Notes under the pieces: model-generated
Database searches by the model: none
What the model was told of the DNA's origin: nothing
What the model saw: only the letters and a program-made list of their open reading frames with translations
Translations under genes and position numbers: made by a program
Assembly: GCF_000517385.1 (NCBI RefSeq)
Contig: NZ_BAUW01000019.1
Coordinates: 1 to 50,152 of the forward strand
DNA length: 50,152 nt
Source: Mesobacillus boroniphilus JCM 21738
GTDB taxonomy: Bacteria; Bacillota; Bacilli; Bacillales; Cytobacillaceae
Direction of reading: 5' to 3'
Shown here: positions 1 through 9,740 of the stretch, piece after piece
Numbering within the stretch: position 1 is the stretch's first letter
How the letters are laid out: each line of letters begins with the position of its first letter

Positions 1-63
1 GGATTAAGAATACTACATGTAGTTATCCACAACTAAATAAATTTTATAGTTTCCTAACCAACA

Positions 64-95
64 AAAAAGAACAGGCTAATTCAGCCTATTCTTCT
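64..95 (-). terminator. Rho-independent terminator after tlyA
   Basis: On the minus strand a 10-bp stem (AGAATAGGCT with AGCCTGTTCT, one G-T pair) with a 5-nt loop is followed by a run of six T. It overlaps the tlyA stop codon and would end the dxs-tlyA transcript. The remaining 63 bases to the window edge hold no gene. Confidence 0.8.
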
Positions 96-934
96 TCGCT
101 AGTTTGCTTTGATTTTAGTTCATTATGCGCTTCTGTTACGACTGCTTCGGGCTGGGTTTTCAGCAACAGATTTCCTTTTTCTTCTGATGTGCCGTTCCAC
201 TGAAGATGAAGCAGGAATTCGATATTGCCATCACCGCCTGTGATCGGCGAGAAGCTTAGATCCACAACATCATAGCCCTCTTCTATTGAAAAAGAAATGA
301 TTCTGTCCAAAACTTGTTCGTGGACCTTTCTGTCACGTACGATACCTTTTTTGCCGACTTGTTCTCTTCCGGCCTCAAATTGCGGCTTTACGAGAGCGAC
401 GACATCGCCACCTGCCGCCAGCAGGGTTTTTAACACAGGCAATATCAGCCGTAGTGATATGAAAGAAACATCAATGCTAGCGAAATTCGGCATCCCTTTA
501 ATGAGATCCTCCGGTTTCACATAGCGGAAGTTTGTCCGTTCCATCACGACGACTCGTTCATCCTGACGCAGCTTCCAGGCAAGCTGGTTGTATCCGACAT
601 CCAATGCATAAGACATCTCAGCGCCGTTTTGAAGGGCACAATCGGTAAAGCCACCAGTCGAAGCTCCGATATCCAGAAGCGTTTTCCCTTGAACATCAAG
701 ATTAAAAATCTTTAATGCCTTTTCAAGCTTCAATCCTCCACGGCTTACGTACGGGAGGACATTTCCTTTTACCGTCAAGGGAATATCATTGCTGACCTTT
801 TCACCAGGCTTGTCCAGCCGGTTTCCATTGGAGTAGACGAGCCCCGCCATGATTGTCCGTTTAGCCTTTTCCCTAGTTTCGGCAAGACCGCGTTCAACAA
901 GCAGCACATCTAATCGTTCTTTTTTGATTTTCAT
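86..934 (-). CDS. tlyA: TlyA-family rRNA 2'-O-methyltransferase (YqxC)
   Basis: The 282-residue protein has an N-terminal S4 RNA-binding domain (about residues 5-65, starting KERLDVLLVERGLAE) followed by an FtsJ/RrmJ-like Rossmann methyltransferase domain (about 60-245). The SAM-binding motif LLDIGASTGGFTD and the motif LVKPQFEAGREQVG are visible. TlyA enzymes methylate cytidine 2'-OH in 16S and/or 23S rRNA and affect capreomycin sensitivity; some homologues have been called hemolysins. Which rRNA sites are used here cannot be read from sequence. The start lies 3 nt after the dxs stop behind AAGGGCG, so it is cotranscribed with dxs as in B. subtilis. The charged tail after residue 250 looks dispensable. 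Confidence 0.93.
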   Translation of the reverse strand: MKIKKERLDVLLVERGLAETREKAKRTIMAGLVYSNGNRLDKPGEKVSNDIPLTVKGNVLPYVSRGGLKLEKALKIFNLDVQGKTLLDIGASTGGFTDCALQNGAEMSYALDVGYNQLAWKLRQDERVVVMERTNFRYVKPEDLIKGMPNFASIDVSFISLRLILPVLKTLLAAGGDVVALVKPQFEAGREQVGKKGIVRDRKVHEQVLDRIISFSIEEGYDVVDLSFSPITGGDGNIEFLLHLQWNGTSEEKGNLLLKTQPEAVVTEAHNELKSKQTSEEE

Positions 935-937
935 TTG

Positions 938-2828
938 CTACGCCCTTTTTTGTTTCTGTCTCGCAAGCTTCTGCATTCGCAAGACGACATCTTCTGTTGT
1001 CATTCCAATTTCCTCAAGAAGCTTATCGACACTGCCATGCTCAATGAATTGATCTGGGATTCCCATCCTGTCGATTTCTACATGCTGATAGCCCAGGTCA
1101 TGCGATGTTTCGAGCACGAAGCTGCCGAATCCACCTTGAAGGACAGCTTCCTCAATCGTAAGAATTGGCATGTTATCTTTCATGATGCCAGCCAGCATCT
1201 CTTCATCCAAAGGCTTGATAAAACGGGTATTGACTACTTTTACTGATACACCCTGTTTTGCCAGAATCTCTGCTGCCTCCATTGCCATCGGAATCGTTGT
1301 TCCAAATGTCAGGATGGCTGCGTCTTCACCTTCACGCAGCACTTCCCAGGTTCCGATTGGGATTTCTTTCAACTCTTCATCCATTGGTACACCCAACCCA
1401 TTGCCTCGCGGATAACGCATCGCAATCGGGCCTTCGTCATACTTTATGGCCGTGTATACCATATGCTGTCCTTCATTTTCATCTTTCGGCATCATCAATA
1501 CCATATTAGGCAAGTGCCTTAAAAAGGCGATATCAAATACGCCCTGGTGCGTTTCTCCATCAGCGCCAACAAGTCCTGCACGGTCAATACCAATGAATAC
1601 ATTCAAGTTCTGGCGGCAAATATCATGGACACCTGATCATATGCCCGCTGCAGGAATGTTGAATAGATCGCCAGGAATGGTTTCATATTTTGCGTTGCCA
1701 GTCCGGCTGCAAAAGTAGCAGCATGCTGTTCAGCAATTCCGACGTCAATCATCCTGTCAGGAAATTCGCTGGCAAAGCCCTCAAGCTTTGAACCAACAGG
1801 CATAGCAGGCGTTACAGCAACGATACGTTCGTCCGCCCTCGCGATTTTCCTTACTGTCTCACTAACCAGCTTACTCCAGGCTGGAGGTGAGAATTCCGGC
1901 TTCACAAAATCGCCGGTTTCCATTTTATAAGGTCCCGTTCCATGCCAAGTGCCAATTTTATCATTTTCAGCCGGGTTATATCCCTTGCCCTTTTTTGTGA
2001 TCACATGCAGCAATACAGGCCCTTCCTGTTTTTTGCATATGCAAGGTTTTGAAAAAGGTCCTCGTAATCATGGCCATCCACTGGTCCAAGATAGGTGATT
2101 CCTAATTCCTCGAAAAAGATTCCTGACACAAACAGATATTTTAAGCTGTCCTTTATCCTTTCGGCAGTCGCTGCGAGCTGTCCTCCAATAGCCGGAACCT
2201 TTTTTAACAAGTATTCAAGTTCATCTTTTACCCAATGGTACTTACCAGCGGTTCGAAGGCGGCCAAGCACACTATGCAATGCTCCCACATTAGGAGCGAT
2301 CGACATTTCGTTATCATTCAAAATGACAATCAGCTTCTTCTTTTCATGCCCGATGTGATTCAAGGCCTCTAAAGCCATGCCTCCTGTAAGAGCACCATCA
2401 CCGATAATCGGAACGATATGGGAATCTTCCCTTTTAAGGTCACGGGCAATCGCCATCCCCATAGCAGCTGAAAGTGACGTTGAACTATGGCCAGTTTCCC
2501 AGACATCATGCTCACTTTCAATCATCTTAGGAAAACCGCACAGTCCTTTATGCTGCCTTAACGTATCAAATTGACATGCTCTTCCGGTCAGGATTTTATG
2601 TACGTATGATTGATGGCCAACATCCCAAAGAAATTTATCCTTCGGGCTGTCAAAACATTTATGAAGGGCAATCGTTAATTCGACAACGCCAAGGTTAGGT
2701 CCTATGTGTCCGCCTGTAACTGATAGTTTTTCAATTAAAAACTGCCGAATCTCCCTGCTTAACTCTTCCAATTCCTTATTCGAAAGATTTTTTAAGAAGG
2801 AAGGGTCCTTTATTGATAAAAGATCCAT
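938..2828 (-). CDS. dxs: 1-deoxy-D-xylulose-5-phosphate synthase (two frameshifts in this sequence)
   Basis: Dxs condenses pyruvate and glyceraldehyde-3-phosphate with thiamine diphosphate, the first step of the MEP isoprenoid pathway. The reading frame is split into three: 2828-2001, 2013-1603 and 1606-938. Each junction is explained by loss of one base: near 2022 (AAGGGCCTG where AAG GGC CCT is expected for KGPVLLHV) and near 1627 (CAGGTGTCC where CAG GTN GTC is expected for DQVVHD). The joined product is about 630 residues, the usual Dxs length. Visible motifs are [10 protein letters not shown], the ThDP signature [15 protein letters not shown] and the transketolase pyrimidine-domain stretch [18 protein letters not shown]. 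All conserved blocks are intact, so sequence error is more likely than a pseudogene. The ispA terminator and a repeat element separate it from ispA. Confidence 0.9.
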
Positions 2829-2977
2829 TTCGGACCACTCACTTTCATTTCTGACTTATTATTCCACGTTGCTTATCATATTCTAAAAAAGTTGTTAGTA
2901 ATAACATATAATAAGTAAAGGAAGGTTTTCAAGCATCAGCTGAAAATAATGGCGTCTGTTTTTCTATTTTATGTATA

Positions 2978-3351
2978 AGAAAAGCGCAAGCGCCTTGTTC
3001 AGCCCCGACAATCGCTGGAGGGCCGACCAGTGAAGTCGTTCTTTGACTTCATTGGGCGGACCGAAATAGAAATGTATAGCCGACTGTCCAGAAACGCAGA
3101 AACTGGAGACTCCGACAAAGAAGCGCTTTTTGCTTCTGCCGGCGGAGTTGAAGTTTCTGCGTTTCTAGGAGGCGACACTAGACAATTCGAAAAGCGGAGG
3201 CGACTGCTCAACTCCGACAAGCGCTGGAGGGCCTGACAGTGAAGTCGTTCTTTGACTTCATTGGCAGGACCGAAGCGTCTCGAGGAGTTAGGAGCCGCAG
3301 CTAGACAAGCGACTCGAGGGGCTAGGCGCTGGAGCTGGACAATTCTCGAAG
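2978..3351 (+). repeat. Dispersed structured repeat, family 1, copy A (double unit)
   Basis: It begins agaaaagcgcaagcgcc and ends with the shared tail ggcgctggagctggacaatt. Two units are joined, near 2978-3190 and 3191-3351. Inside are a hairpin formed by CAGTGAAGTC and GACTTCATTG, and a long-range pair AGAAACGCAGAAACT with AGTTTCTGCGTTTCT. Related copies lie at 5950-6080, 15034-15238 and, inverted, 40394-40642. It fills most of the 620-bp gap between dxs and ispA. Short open frames inside it are not genes. Confidence 0.85.
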
Positions 3352-3376
3352 TGAAAACTATACGTTCCTATCTTAT

Positions 3377-3410
3377 AAAAAAAGCTGCCAACACTACCGT
3401 GCTAACAGCC
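3377..3410 (-). terminator. Rho-independent terminator after ispA
   Basis: Minus strand: an 11-bp stem with several G-T pairs (GCTGTTAGCAC with GTGTTGGCAGC), followed by seven T. It would end the folD-xseA-xseB-ispA transcript before the repeat element and dxs. Confidence 0.75.
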
Positions 3411-3448
3411 AATTATAGCACACTATTGCACTATTCTCAACGACTGCA

Positions 3449-4342
3449 CTAATGGTTGCGCAGTCCAATCAAATCAGTGATCTGATCAAGAATCCCAACC
3501 TCAAGCCCACTTTTGGCAAGTGAATCTTTCGCGCTTCGCAGGTGGTGATCAAGCGCTTCTTTGGCTCCAGCTAATCCAAGTATAGCAGGATAGGTGCTTT
3601 TTTCGTTAACTGTATCACTGCCAACCGGCTTGCCGATCATTTCTTCAGTACCCTCAAGGTCGAGGATATCATCACGTATTTGGAACGCAAGGCCAATATG
3701 ATAGGCGAACTTGGACATTACTTCCTTTTGCTCCTTATTTGCCCCGGCAATTTCTGCGCCGGCAATGATACTGTATTCGAGCAATTTCCCTGTTTTATTA
3801 ATATGGATATATTCAAGCTGTTCAAGAGTCAGTTCTTTAGTTTCTCCTTCCATATCTGCTACCTGGCCGCCCACCATGCCCGGAGCACCAGCGGCAACTG
3901 ATAATCCTTTGATCAACGCTAGCTTTACAGGTGCAGGTGCGGCATCCTCTGGGATATCCGCCAGCAAATTGAAACTCAATGTCAATAAAGCGTCGCCTGC
4001 AAGAATGGCAGTCGCCTCACCGAATACTTTATGGTTCGTCGGCTTTCCTCTTCTCAAATCATCATCATCCATACTCGGCAGATCATCATGAATAAGTGAA
4101 TAGGTATGGACCATTTCAATCGCCGCAGCAGCATCAAGTCCATCTTGCGGGTCTTTCCCGAATGCTTCTATTACAGCGAAAACGAGTAGCGGACGGATCC
4201 TTTTCCCGCCTGCTTCCAATGAATAAAGCATTGCCTTAGCAAGATTCTCCGGCGTGTCAAGGTCACCAACAACCTCTCTAAGCCGTTTTTCGACAAGTGT
4301 CTTATATTTTTTTGTAAAAGAATCAAGTGAAACAGGATGCAA
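3449..4342 (-). CDS. ispA: Farnesyl diphosphate synthase (polyprenyl synthetase, YqiD)
   Basis: This 297-residue trans-isoprenyl diphosphate synthase shows both aspartate-rich motifs: the first in HDDLPSMDDDDLRRGKP (about residue 83) and the second in FQIRDDILDLEGT (about 220). The GGKRIRPLL block near residue 45 binds the diphosphate. It condenses IPP with DMAPP or GPP to give C15 farnesyl-PP for undecaprenyl-PP and menaquinone synthesis. It starts 3 nt after the xseB stop with GAGGAGG just upstream, so xseA-xseB-ispA are translationally coupled. The downstream pathway gene dxs is next on the same strand. Geranylgeranyl-PP synthase is the alternative, but length and context fit IspA. Confidence 0.95.
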   Translation of the reverse strand: MHPVSLDSFTKKYKTLVEKRLREVVGDLDTPENLAKAMLYSLEAGGKRIRPLLVFAVIEAFGKDPQDGLDAAAAIEMVHTYSLIHDDLPSMDDDDLRRGKPTNHKVFGEATAILAGDALLTLSFNLLADIPEDAAPAPVKLALIKGLSVAAGAPGMVGGQVADMEGETKELTLEQLEYIHINKTGKLLEYSIIAGAEIAGANKEQKEVMSKFAYHIGLAFQIRDDILDLEGTEEMIGKPVGSDTVNEKSTYPAILGLAGAKEALDHHLRSAKDSLAKSGLEVGILDQITDLIGLRNH

Positions 4343-4344
4343 AA

Positions 4345-4578
4345 CTATACCTCCTCATTTATGGAGAAACCCTCAGTCCGTCCATCTTCAGTAATGATCT
4401 GGGCCAGTTGTTCTTCCACATTCTTTAGCTTATCATGGCAAAGCTTGGATAATTCCATTCCTTCTTTATAAAAAGAGATCGCTTCTTCCAAAGGCACGTC
4501 GCCTTCTTCAAGTTTTTCAACTATAGTTTCCAGTTGATCCATCGCCTGTTCAAAACTTAATTTTTTTTCATCTGCCAT
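4345..4578 (-). CDS. xseB: Exodeoxyribonuclease VII small subunit
   Basis: This 77-residue protein is helical throughout, with the family signature [20 protein letters not shown] and [17 protein letters not shown]. It is the small subunit of exonuclease VII, which degrades single-stranded DNA in both directions. I chose the ATG giving MADEKKLSF; an ATG three codons upstream is also open. The start overlaps the end of xseA by 11 nt, typical of coupled subunit genes. Confidence 0.93.
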   Translation of the reverse strand: MADEKKLSFEQAMDQLETIVEKLEEGDVPLEEAISFYKEGMELSKLCHDKLKNVEEQLAQIITEDGRTEGFSINEEV

Positions 4579-5924
4579 TGTTTTCACTCTCCTTGATATC
4601 TGTCACGACACATTGAATGCTTCCATCATAAAGCTTCACGTTTATTTTCCGTTGAGGTTTTACCTGGGTGACTGTTTTGATCAGTTCACCATCGTCTGTG
4701 TATGCAAGGCTATAGCCTCGGTCCATAATCTTCAGCGGGCTTAAAGCTTCAAGCGTAGATAGTATTCCATTAAACTCTTTTCGCTTTTCAGATAGGACGG
4801 CGGTCATTGCCCGGTTTAAAGCCCTCGTGGTTCTCATATGCCTTTCAGCGGACACTTTCCTTAGTTCTTCTGGGTGACTTCGTTCCAATCTTCTTTTAAG
4901 TTGCAGAAGTGCATCGTTTTTAGCAAAATAAAGCTTTTCAGCTCCACGAGTCAGTGATTCCGTCAGCTTGTCCACTTGTTCAAGTTTTTGTTCATAAAGC
5001 TTCCTTGGATAACGGAAGGCATATGACCTGATCAGACGCTGATAGCGCTTCTGCTGGAAGAACACTTTTTCCCTCATCGCCCTCATCAGTCTTGTTTCCC
5101 TGTTCATAACCCTCTCAATGAGCTCCTGAATATGAGGGACGGCCAGCTCCGCAGCACCAGTTGGAGTCGGCGCTCTCATATCCGCGACAAAGTCAGCGAT
5201 TGTGAAGTCTGTTTCATGGCCAACTGCAGAGATAATAGGAATTTTCGAGGCAAAAATTGCCTGGCAACTGATTCCTCATTGAAGTTCCAGAGCTCCTCAA
5301 TCGATCCGCCTCCGCGGCCGATGATCAGAACATCAATATCTGTCCTTTCATTCGCTTTCTCGATTGCCCTCACTATGGATGGCCCTCCCTGGTCTCCCTG
5401 TACCAGTGCCGGAAAAATGAGTACCTTCGTAATGGGGTATCTTCGCTTGATTGTTGTTAATATATCGCGGATTGCGGCCCCAGTTGGAGAAGTAACAATG
5501 CCAACTGCTTTTGGGTACTTGGGAATAGGCTGCTTGTACTTTGGAGAAAAAAGGCCTTCTTGCTCAAGCTTCATCTTCAGCTGCTCATAAGCAACAAATA
5601 AATCGCCCACTCCATCGGTTTTCATTTCTTTTATGTATACCTGGTACTGGCCACTGCTTCGTACACTGAGATATCTCCTCTGACCAGAACCTTCATGCCA
5701 TTCTCTGGCTTGAATTTCATGGACCTGGCGGCACCCGCGAACATGACAGCAAGGATTCGGGCTTTCTCATCCTTGAGCGTAAAATACATATGCCCGCTCG
5801 AGTGCCTTTTAAAGTTGGAAATTTCCCCTTTGATATAGACGCCCTGGAGATGCGGATCGGCATCGAATTTTCGTTTTATGTATTTGGTTAACGCGTTGAC
5901 GGTTAGATAACGCTGATTATCCAT
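4568..5924 (-). CDS. xseA: Exodeoxyribonuclease VII large subunit (two frameshifts in this sequence)
   Basis: The frame is broken into 5924-5631, 5625-5176 and 5179-4568. Joining them by restoring one base near 5645 ([14 protein letters not shown] expected) and one near 5255 ([12 protein letters not shown] expected) gives a normal protein of about 450 residues. Visible parts are the N-terminal OB fold ([16 protein letters not shown]), the catalytic core ([16 protein letters not shown], then [17 protein letters not shown]), and the long coiled-coil region that binds XseB (about 290-400). Exonuclease VII trims single-stranded DNA in repair. Both subunits are encoded together and ispA follows. 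The breaks are likely sequence errors because all conserved blocks remain. Confidence 0.9.
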
Positions 5925-5949
5925 TGGTAAACTCCTTTTGTGGAAGGTT

Positions 5950-6080
5950 AGAAAAGCGCAAGCGCCTTGTCCAGCCCCGACAAGCGCTGGAGGGCCGACC
6001 AGTGAAGTCGCTCTTTGACTTCATTGGGCGGACCGAAGCGACTCGATGGGCTATGCGCTGGAGCTGGACAATTCTCGAAG
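5950..6080 (+). repeat. Dispersed structured repeat, family 1, copy B (minimal unit)
   Basis: At 131 bp this is the shortest copy and perhaps the basic unit. It begins agaaaagcgcaagcgcctt, contains the CCAGTGAAGTC / GACTTCATTGG hairpin and ends gctggacaattctcgaag. Head and tail share an inverted TTGTCCAGC. It occupies the folD-xseA gap in a transcribed position within the operon. Confidence 0.85.
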
Positions 6081-6211
6081 TCGAAATTTATACTTTTGTG
6101 TCCTATAAAAAAACTGCCCATACCCATTATAAATTTAGAATCCCGATTCGTCACTTAACATAAGTGGATTTTCAGCTTCTAACTTATAAGAGATATGGAC
6201 AGAATCACGCC

Positions 6212-7084
6212 TTAAAGATTTGAATTTTGAAGTCTATTCAGATGGTTCTTTGCAGACTTCATTGTATTGTACATCAACATGGCGATGGTCATTGGACCAA
6301 CACCCCCGGGCACAGGAGTGATATACCCGGCTTTTTCTTTGACTTCATCATAGGCTACATCACCGCATAGCTTGCCTTTGTCATCGCGGTTCATGCCAAC
6401 ATCGATGACCACAGCGCCTGGCTTGATATGGTCAGCGGTAATCAAGCCTGCTTTTCCGACTGCTGCTATGACTACATCACCCTGTTTCGTATGTTCCTTT
6501 AAATCCTTTGTCCTCGAATGGCAATATGTAACGGTTGCATTTTCATTCAAGAAAAGTTGGCCTGCCGGCTTTCCGACAATATTGCTCCTGCCGACCACAA
6601 CCACATGCTTCCCGGCAAGATTTATCTCTATTTCCTTCATCATGACCATTACACCATATGGCGTGCACGGTAAAAAAGCATCCTGGCCTGTCATCATCCG
6701 ACCAAGATTGATTGGATGGAAGCCATCAACATCTTTCTCAGGGGAAATAGCTTCTATCAGGTTTTTTTCATTGATGTGATCTGGAAGCGGCAGCTGAATC
6801 AAAATGCCGTGAATGTCTTCATCACGATTGAGTTCGTCTAGTTTAGCCAATAGTTCCTGTTCAGTAATGGAGACAGGATATTCAATCAGGACATTATGCA
6901 TACCAAGTTCTCTTGCAGTTTTTTGCTTGCTGTTGACATAGGTTCTTGATGCCTGGTTATCACCGACAAGTATCACAGCCAGGCCGGGAGTTACTCCCTG
7001 CTTCTTCAGCTCCTTGACCTGGTCGGCGATTTCAAGTTTCTTCTTTTTTGCAATTTCTTTTCCATCAATAATACTAGCAGCCAT
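6212..7084 (-). CDS. folD: Bifunctional methylenetetrahydrofolate dehydrogenase / cyclohydrolase
   Basis: This is a full-length FolD of 290 residues. It interconverts 5,10-methylene-THF and 10-formyl-THF using NADP. Visible features are the catalytic-lysine block TYVNSKQKTARELGM, the motif GILIQLPLPDHIN, the substrate motif PEKDVDGFHPINLG, the nucleotide-binding VVVVGRSNIVGKPAGQL and the C-terminal TPVPGGVGPMTIAMLM. Its product links to the glycine cleavage operon farther along the window, which makes 5,10-methylene-THF. The gap to nusB is short (55 nt), so the two are probably cotranscribed. Downstream there is a repeat element before xseA. Confidence 0.96.
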   Translation of the reverse strand: MAASIIDGKEIAKKKKLEIADQVKELKKQGVTPGLAVILVGDNQASRTYVNSKQKTARELGMHNVLIEYPVSITEQELLAKLDELNRDEDIHGILIQLPLPDHINEKNLIEAISPEKDVDGFHPINLGRMMTGQDAFLPCTPYGVMVMMKEIEINLAGKHVVVVGRSNIVGKPAGQLFLNENATVTYCHSRTKDLKEHTKQGDVVIAAVGKAGLITADHIKPGAVVIDVGMNRDDKGKLCGDVAYDEVKEKAGYITPVPGGVGPMTIAMLMYNTMKSAKNHLNRLQNSNL

Positions 7085-7139
7085 ACTTTCTCCCCCTATG
7101 TGATCAGGGAAGGTCCAACCTGCCTGCTTCCAATGGTTT

Positions 7140-7532
7140 TTAGGAAATGCTCTGCTTTACTTTTGACAGAACACCATTAATAAATCGGCTTGATTGGTCA
7201 TCCCCATATAATTTAGCAATTTCGATCGCTTCATCAAGAACGACATTCATCGGTACATCTTCGTTGCAATACTTCAATTCGTATACGGCAAGACGCAGAA
7301 GATTCCTGTCTACAGCTGCAAGCCTGTCGAGAGACCACTTTTCTAAGTAGACCTTGATCTCCTCATCGATTTCCTCCTGATGCTGAACCGTACCGTTCAC
7401 AAGCTTGTTCAGATAATCATCTCCAGCTTGTTCTTCAAGCACATGTTCGATCGCGTCTGAAACCTCTACCTTACTTATATCAATCTGGAATAAGGCTTGT
7501 AATGCCTTTTCTCTTGCTGTTCTTCTTTTCAT
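7140..7532 (-). CDS. nusB: Transcription antitermination factor NusB (YqhZ)
   Basis: This 130-residue all-helical protein has the NusB hallmarks RRTAREKALQALFQID at the start, WSLDRLAAVDRNLLRLAVYEL in the middle and ViLDEAIEIAKLYG-like sequence near the end. NusB with NusE (S10) binds boxA RNA for rRNA antitermination. I chose the ATG of MKRRTAREK, which has AAGGA 5 nt upstream; the open frame extends further but lacks similarity. Position between folD and yqhY matches B. subtilis. Confidence 0.94.
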   Translation of the reverse strand: MKRRTAREKALQALFQIDISKVEVSDAIEHVLEEQAGDDYLNKLVNGTVQHQEEIDEEIKVYLEKWSLDRLAAVDRNLLRLAVYELKYCNEDVPMNVVLDEAIEIAKLYGDDQSSRFINGVLSKVKQSIS

Positions 7533-7789
7533 TGAATTCCTTAGCTCCTTTATGGCTTGTCTGATTCTAACAAAATAATAGCATATCATATCTCTTTACG
7601 CATGGTTTCCTATTATTTTTCACTTCTTAGAAAAAAGTTAATCAAAACAAGCGGAAATATCTCTTAGTTGCTAAGAATTTTATGAATTTAGCATGGGGAC
7701 TAGCGATTTAAGCCAGCCCGTGGCAGCGTAGCGTTGACTTCAACAGGCTTTAGTTTATTTGTGTGGTGATATTGCCATAACATGGGTCT

Positions 7790-7885
7790 ACTTCGGTCAA
7801 ATTTCCCTCTTCATCACGTGATTTTGTCCGAACATGGTTTTACTTCGGACAAATTTTCCTTTTCAATGCGAGATTTTGTCCGAAC
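7790..7885. repeat. Tandem palindromes, family 2 (two units)
   Basis: There are two units, at 7790-7834 and about 7842-7885. Each has arms ACTTCGG(A/T)CAAA and TTTTGTCCGAA around a 20-nt variable centre. The same palindrome recurs three times at 33230-33375. The units lie in the 416-bp nusB-yqhY gap, which otherwise holds only the yqhY terminator. Confidence 0.8.
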
Positions 7886-7903
7886 AAGGCAATTTCCTGG
7901 ACT

Positions 7904-7943
7904 ACAAAAAAACCAAAGGCATGCATAATTATGCCTTTGGTTC
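7904..7943 (-). terminator. Rho-independent terminator after yqhY
   Basis: Minus strand: ACCAAAGGCAT pairs with ATGCCTTTGGT across a short AT-rich loop, followed by seven T. It lies just after the yqhY stop and would end the accB-accC-yqhY transcript. Confidence 0.85.
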
Positions 7944-7948
7944 GGTGG

Positions 7949-8359
7949 TTAAACTTCTTGTTCGACTTCTGGTTCTACTTTTTGATTTTCGAACTGGACG
8001 CCGACTACATGGATATTTACTTCAGTTGCATCGAGTGCAGTCATGTTCAATAATGCCTGGCGGATGTTATCCTGGATTTTTTGGGCAACCACAGGAATAG
8101 AAACGCCAAACTTCATGACACAATAAACGTCAACCTTGATTCCTTCTTCGGCAAGCTCAACCTTTACACCTTTGCCGTGATTTTTCTTACCTAGTCTTTC
8201 AACCACTCCAGCCGCGAAGCTGCCGCGCATTTGCGTGACACCTTCTACTTCGGATGCAGCGATGCTTGCAATGACTTCAATTACTTCAGGTGCAATTTCC
8301 ACTTTCCCTAAGCCATTCTCATCATGGCTCATTTCAAGTAAATGTTGCTGTTCACTCAT
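7949..8359 (-). CDS. yqhY: Asp23/Gls24 family protein YqhY
   Basis: This 136-residue protein has an Asp23/Gls24 domain at about residues 18-125 (GKVEIAPEVIEVIASIAASEVEGV, split here by a family-typical Gly-Val). The family is associated with the cell envelope in Firmicutes. YqhY is encoded with accBC in many species and is reported to influence acetyl-CoA carboxylase activity. No signal peptide or membrane segment is visible. It starts 14 nt after accC with AGGAGG upstream. The acidic tail EPEVEQEV is variable in the family. Confidence 0.92.
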   Translation of the reverse strand: MSEQQHLLEMSHDENGLGKVEIAPEVIEVIASIAASEVEGVTQMRGSFAAGVVERLGKKNHGKGVKVELAEEGIKVDVYCVMKFGVSIPVVAQKIQDNIRQALLNMTALDATEVNIHVVGVQFENQKVEPEVEQEV

Positions 8360-8373
8360 GGCTAGACCTCCTA

Positions 8374-9731
8374 TTATTCTTCTGTCATAAGATCATACAT
8401 TTCTAAAAATTTCGTATTGAACTGCCCTTCCACGAATTTCTCATGGTTCAGCAGCTTGAGATGGAACGGTATGGTTGTGTGGATGCCTTCAACCACAAAC
8501 TCACCAAGCGCCCTCTTCATGCGGTCAATCGCTTCTTCCCGGCTGCTTCCATAAGTAATGACTTTCGCAATCATTGAATCATAGTAAGGCGGGATCGTAT
8601 AACCAGGATATGCCGCTGAGTCTATTCTAACACCAAATCCGCCTGGAGGGAGATACATTTTGATTTTACCCGCTGATGGCATGAAGTTTTTTGCAGGATT
8701 TTCTGCGTTGATGCGGCATTCAATCGCCCATCCATTGAACTCTACGTCTTCCTGCTTAAGGTTCAGCCTTTCACCTGAGGCAATCTTGATCTGTTCTTTG
8801 ATCAAATCGACGCCTGTTACCATTTCAGTTACAGGATGTTCAACCTGTATCCGCGTATTCATCTCCATGAAATAAAATTTACGATTGCGATAATCATAAA
8901 TAAATTCTACCGTGCCGGCTCCAGTATAATCAACTGCTTTTGCCGCTTTGACTGCAGCTGCTCCCATTTCAGCCCTGATTTCTCCGTCAAGCGCGGGTGA
9001 TGGTGTTTCCTCGAGAAGCTTTTGAAGGCGCCTCTGGATTGAACAATCACGCTCGCCGAGATGAATGGTGTGGCCATAGCTGTCTGCAAGCACCTGGATT
9101 TCAACATGGCGGAAGTCTTCGATATATTTTTCAATATAAACACCCGGGTTCCGAATGCTGTCATCGCTTCCTGCTGGGTGATATTGATCCCTTTAATCAT
9201 CTCCTGTTCAGTCCTGGCAACACGGATTCCTTTACCTCCGCCTCCAGCAGTCGCTTTGATGATGACAGGATAACCGATCACATTAGCAAGACTTACAGCA
9301 TCTTCCGTTCTCTCAATGATCCCCTGTGATCCCGGAACGATTGGAACATTCGCCTGCTTCATTGTTTCCCTTGCGACATCTTTAGTTCCCATCTTTTGGA
9401 TTGCTTCAGGAGATGGTCCAACAAAAATGATGTTGCACTCTCTGCAAAGCTCAGCGAAATCTGCATTTTCAGCAAGGAAACCATATCCAGGGTGGATCGC
9501 GTCACAGCCTGTCAATTTCGCTACACTGATAATATTCGTGAAATTCAAATAGCTGTCTTTTGAAGCTTTTGGTCCAATACAATAGGCTTCATCAGCAAGC
9601 TGTACATGAAGTGATTCTTTATCTGCTTCAGAGTAAACCGCTACGGATTCGACTCCCATTTCCCTGCAGGCACGGATGACCCGGACTGCGATTTCTCCTC
9701 TATTGGCTATCAGTAATTTTTTTATCATCAT
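8374..9731 (-). CDS. accC: Biotin carboxylase subunit of acetyl-CoA carboxylase (one frameshift)
   Basis: AccC carboxylates biotin on AccB using ATP and bicarbonate, the first half-reaction of malonyl-CoA synthesis. The N-terminal biotin-carboxylase domain begins [21 protein letters not shown]. The ATP-grasp glycine loop [20 protein letters not shown] and the later [18 protein letters not shown] active-site motif are visible. The frame breaks near 9158, where GCATTCGGAACCCGGG lacks one A compared with codons for [16 protein letters not shown]. With it restored the protein is about 452 residues, the family length. The start at 9731 (MM) follows a Shine-Dalgarno site 9 nt after accB; the second ATG is equally possible. 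Confidence 0.93.
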
Positions 9732-9740
9732 TATCGCTCC

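Noticed and set aside
938..2828. dxs, xseA, accC and others as pseudogenes or programmed frameshifts
   Set aside because: No slippery heptamers with downstream structures were seen, the genes are essential or strongly conserved, and all breaks are single-base losses.
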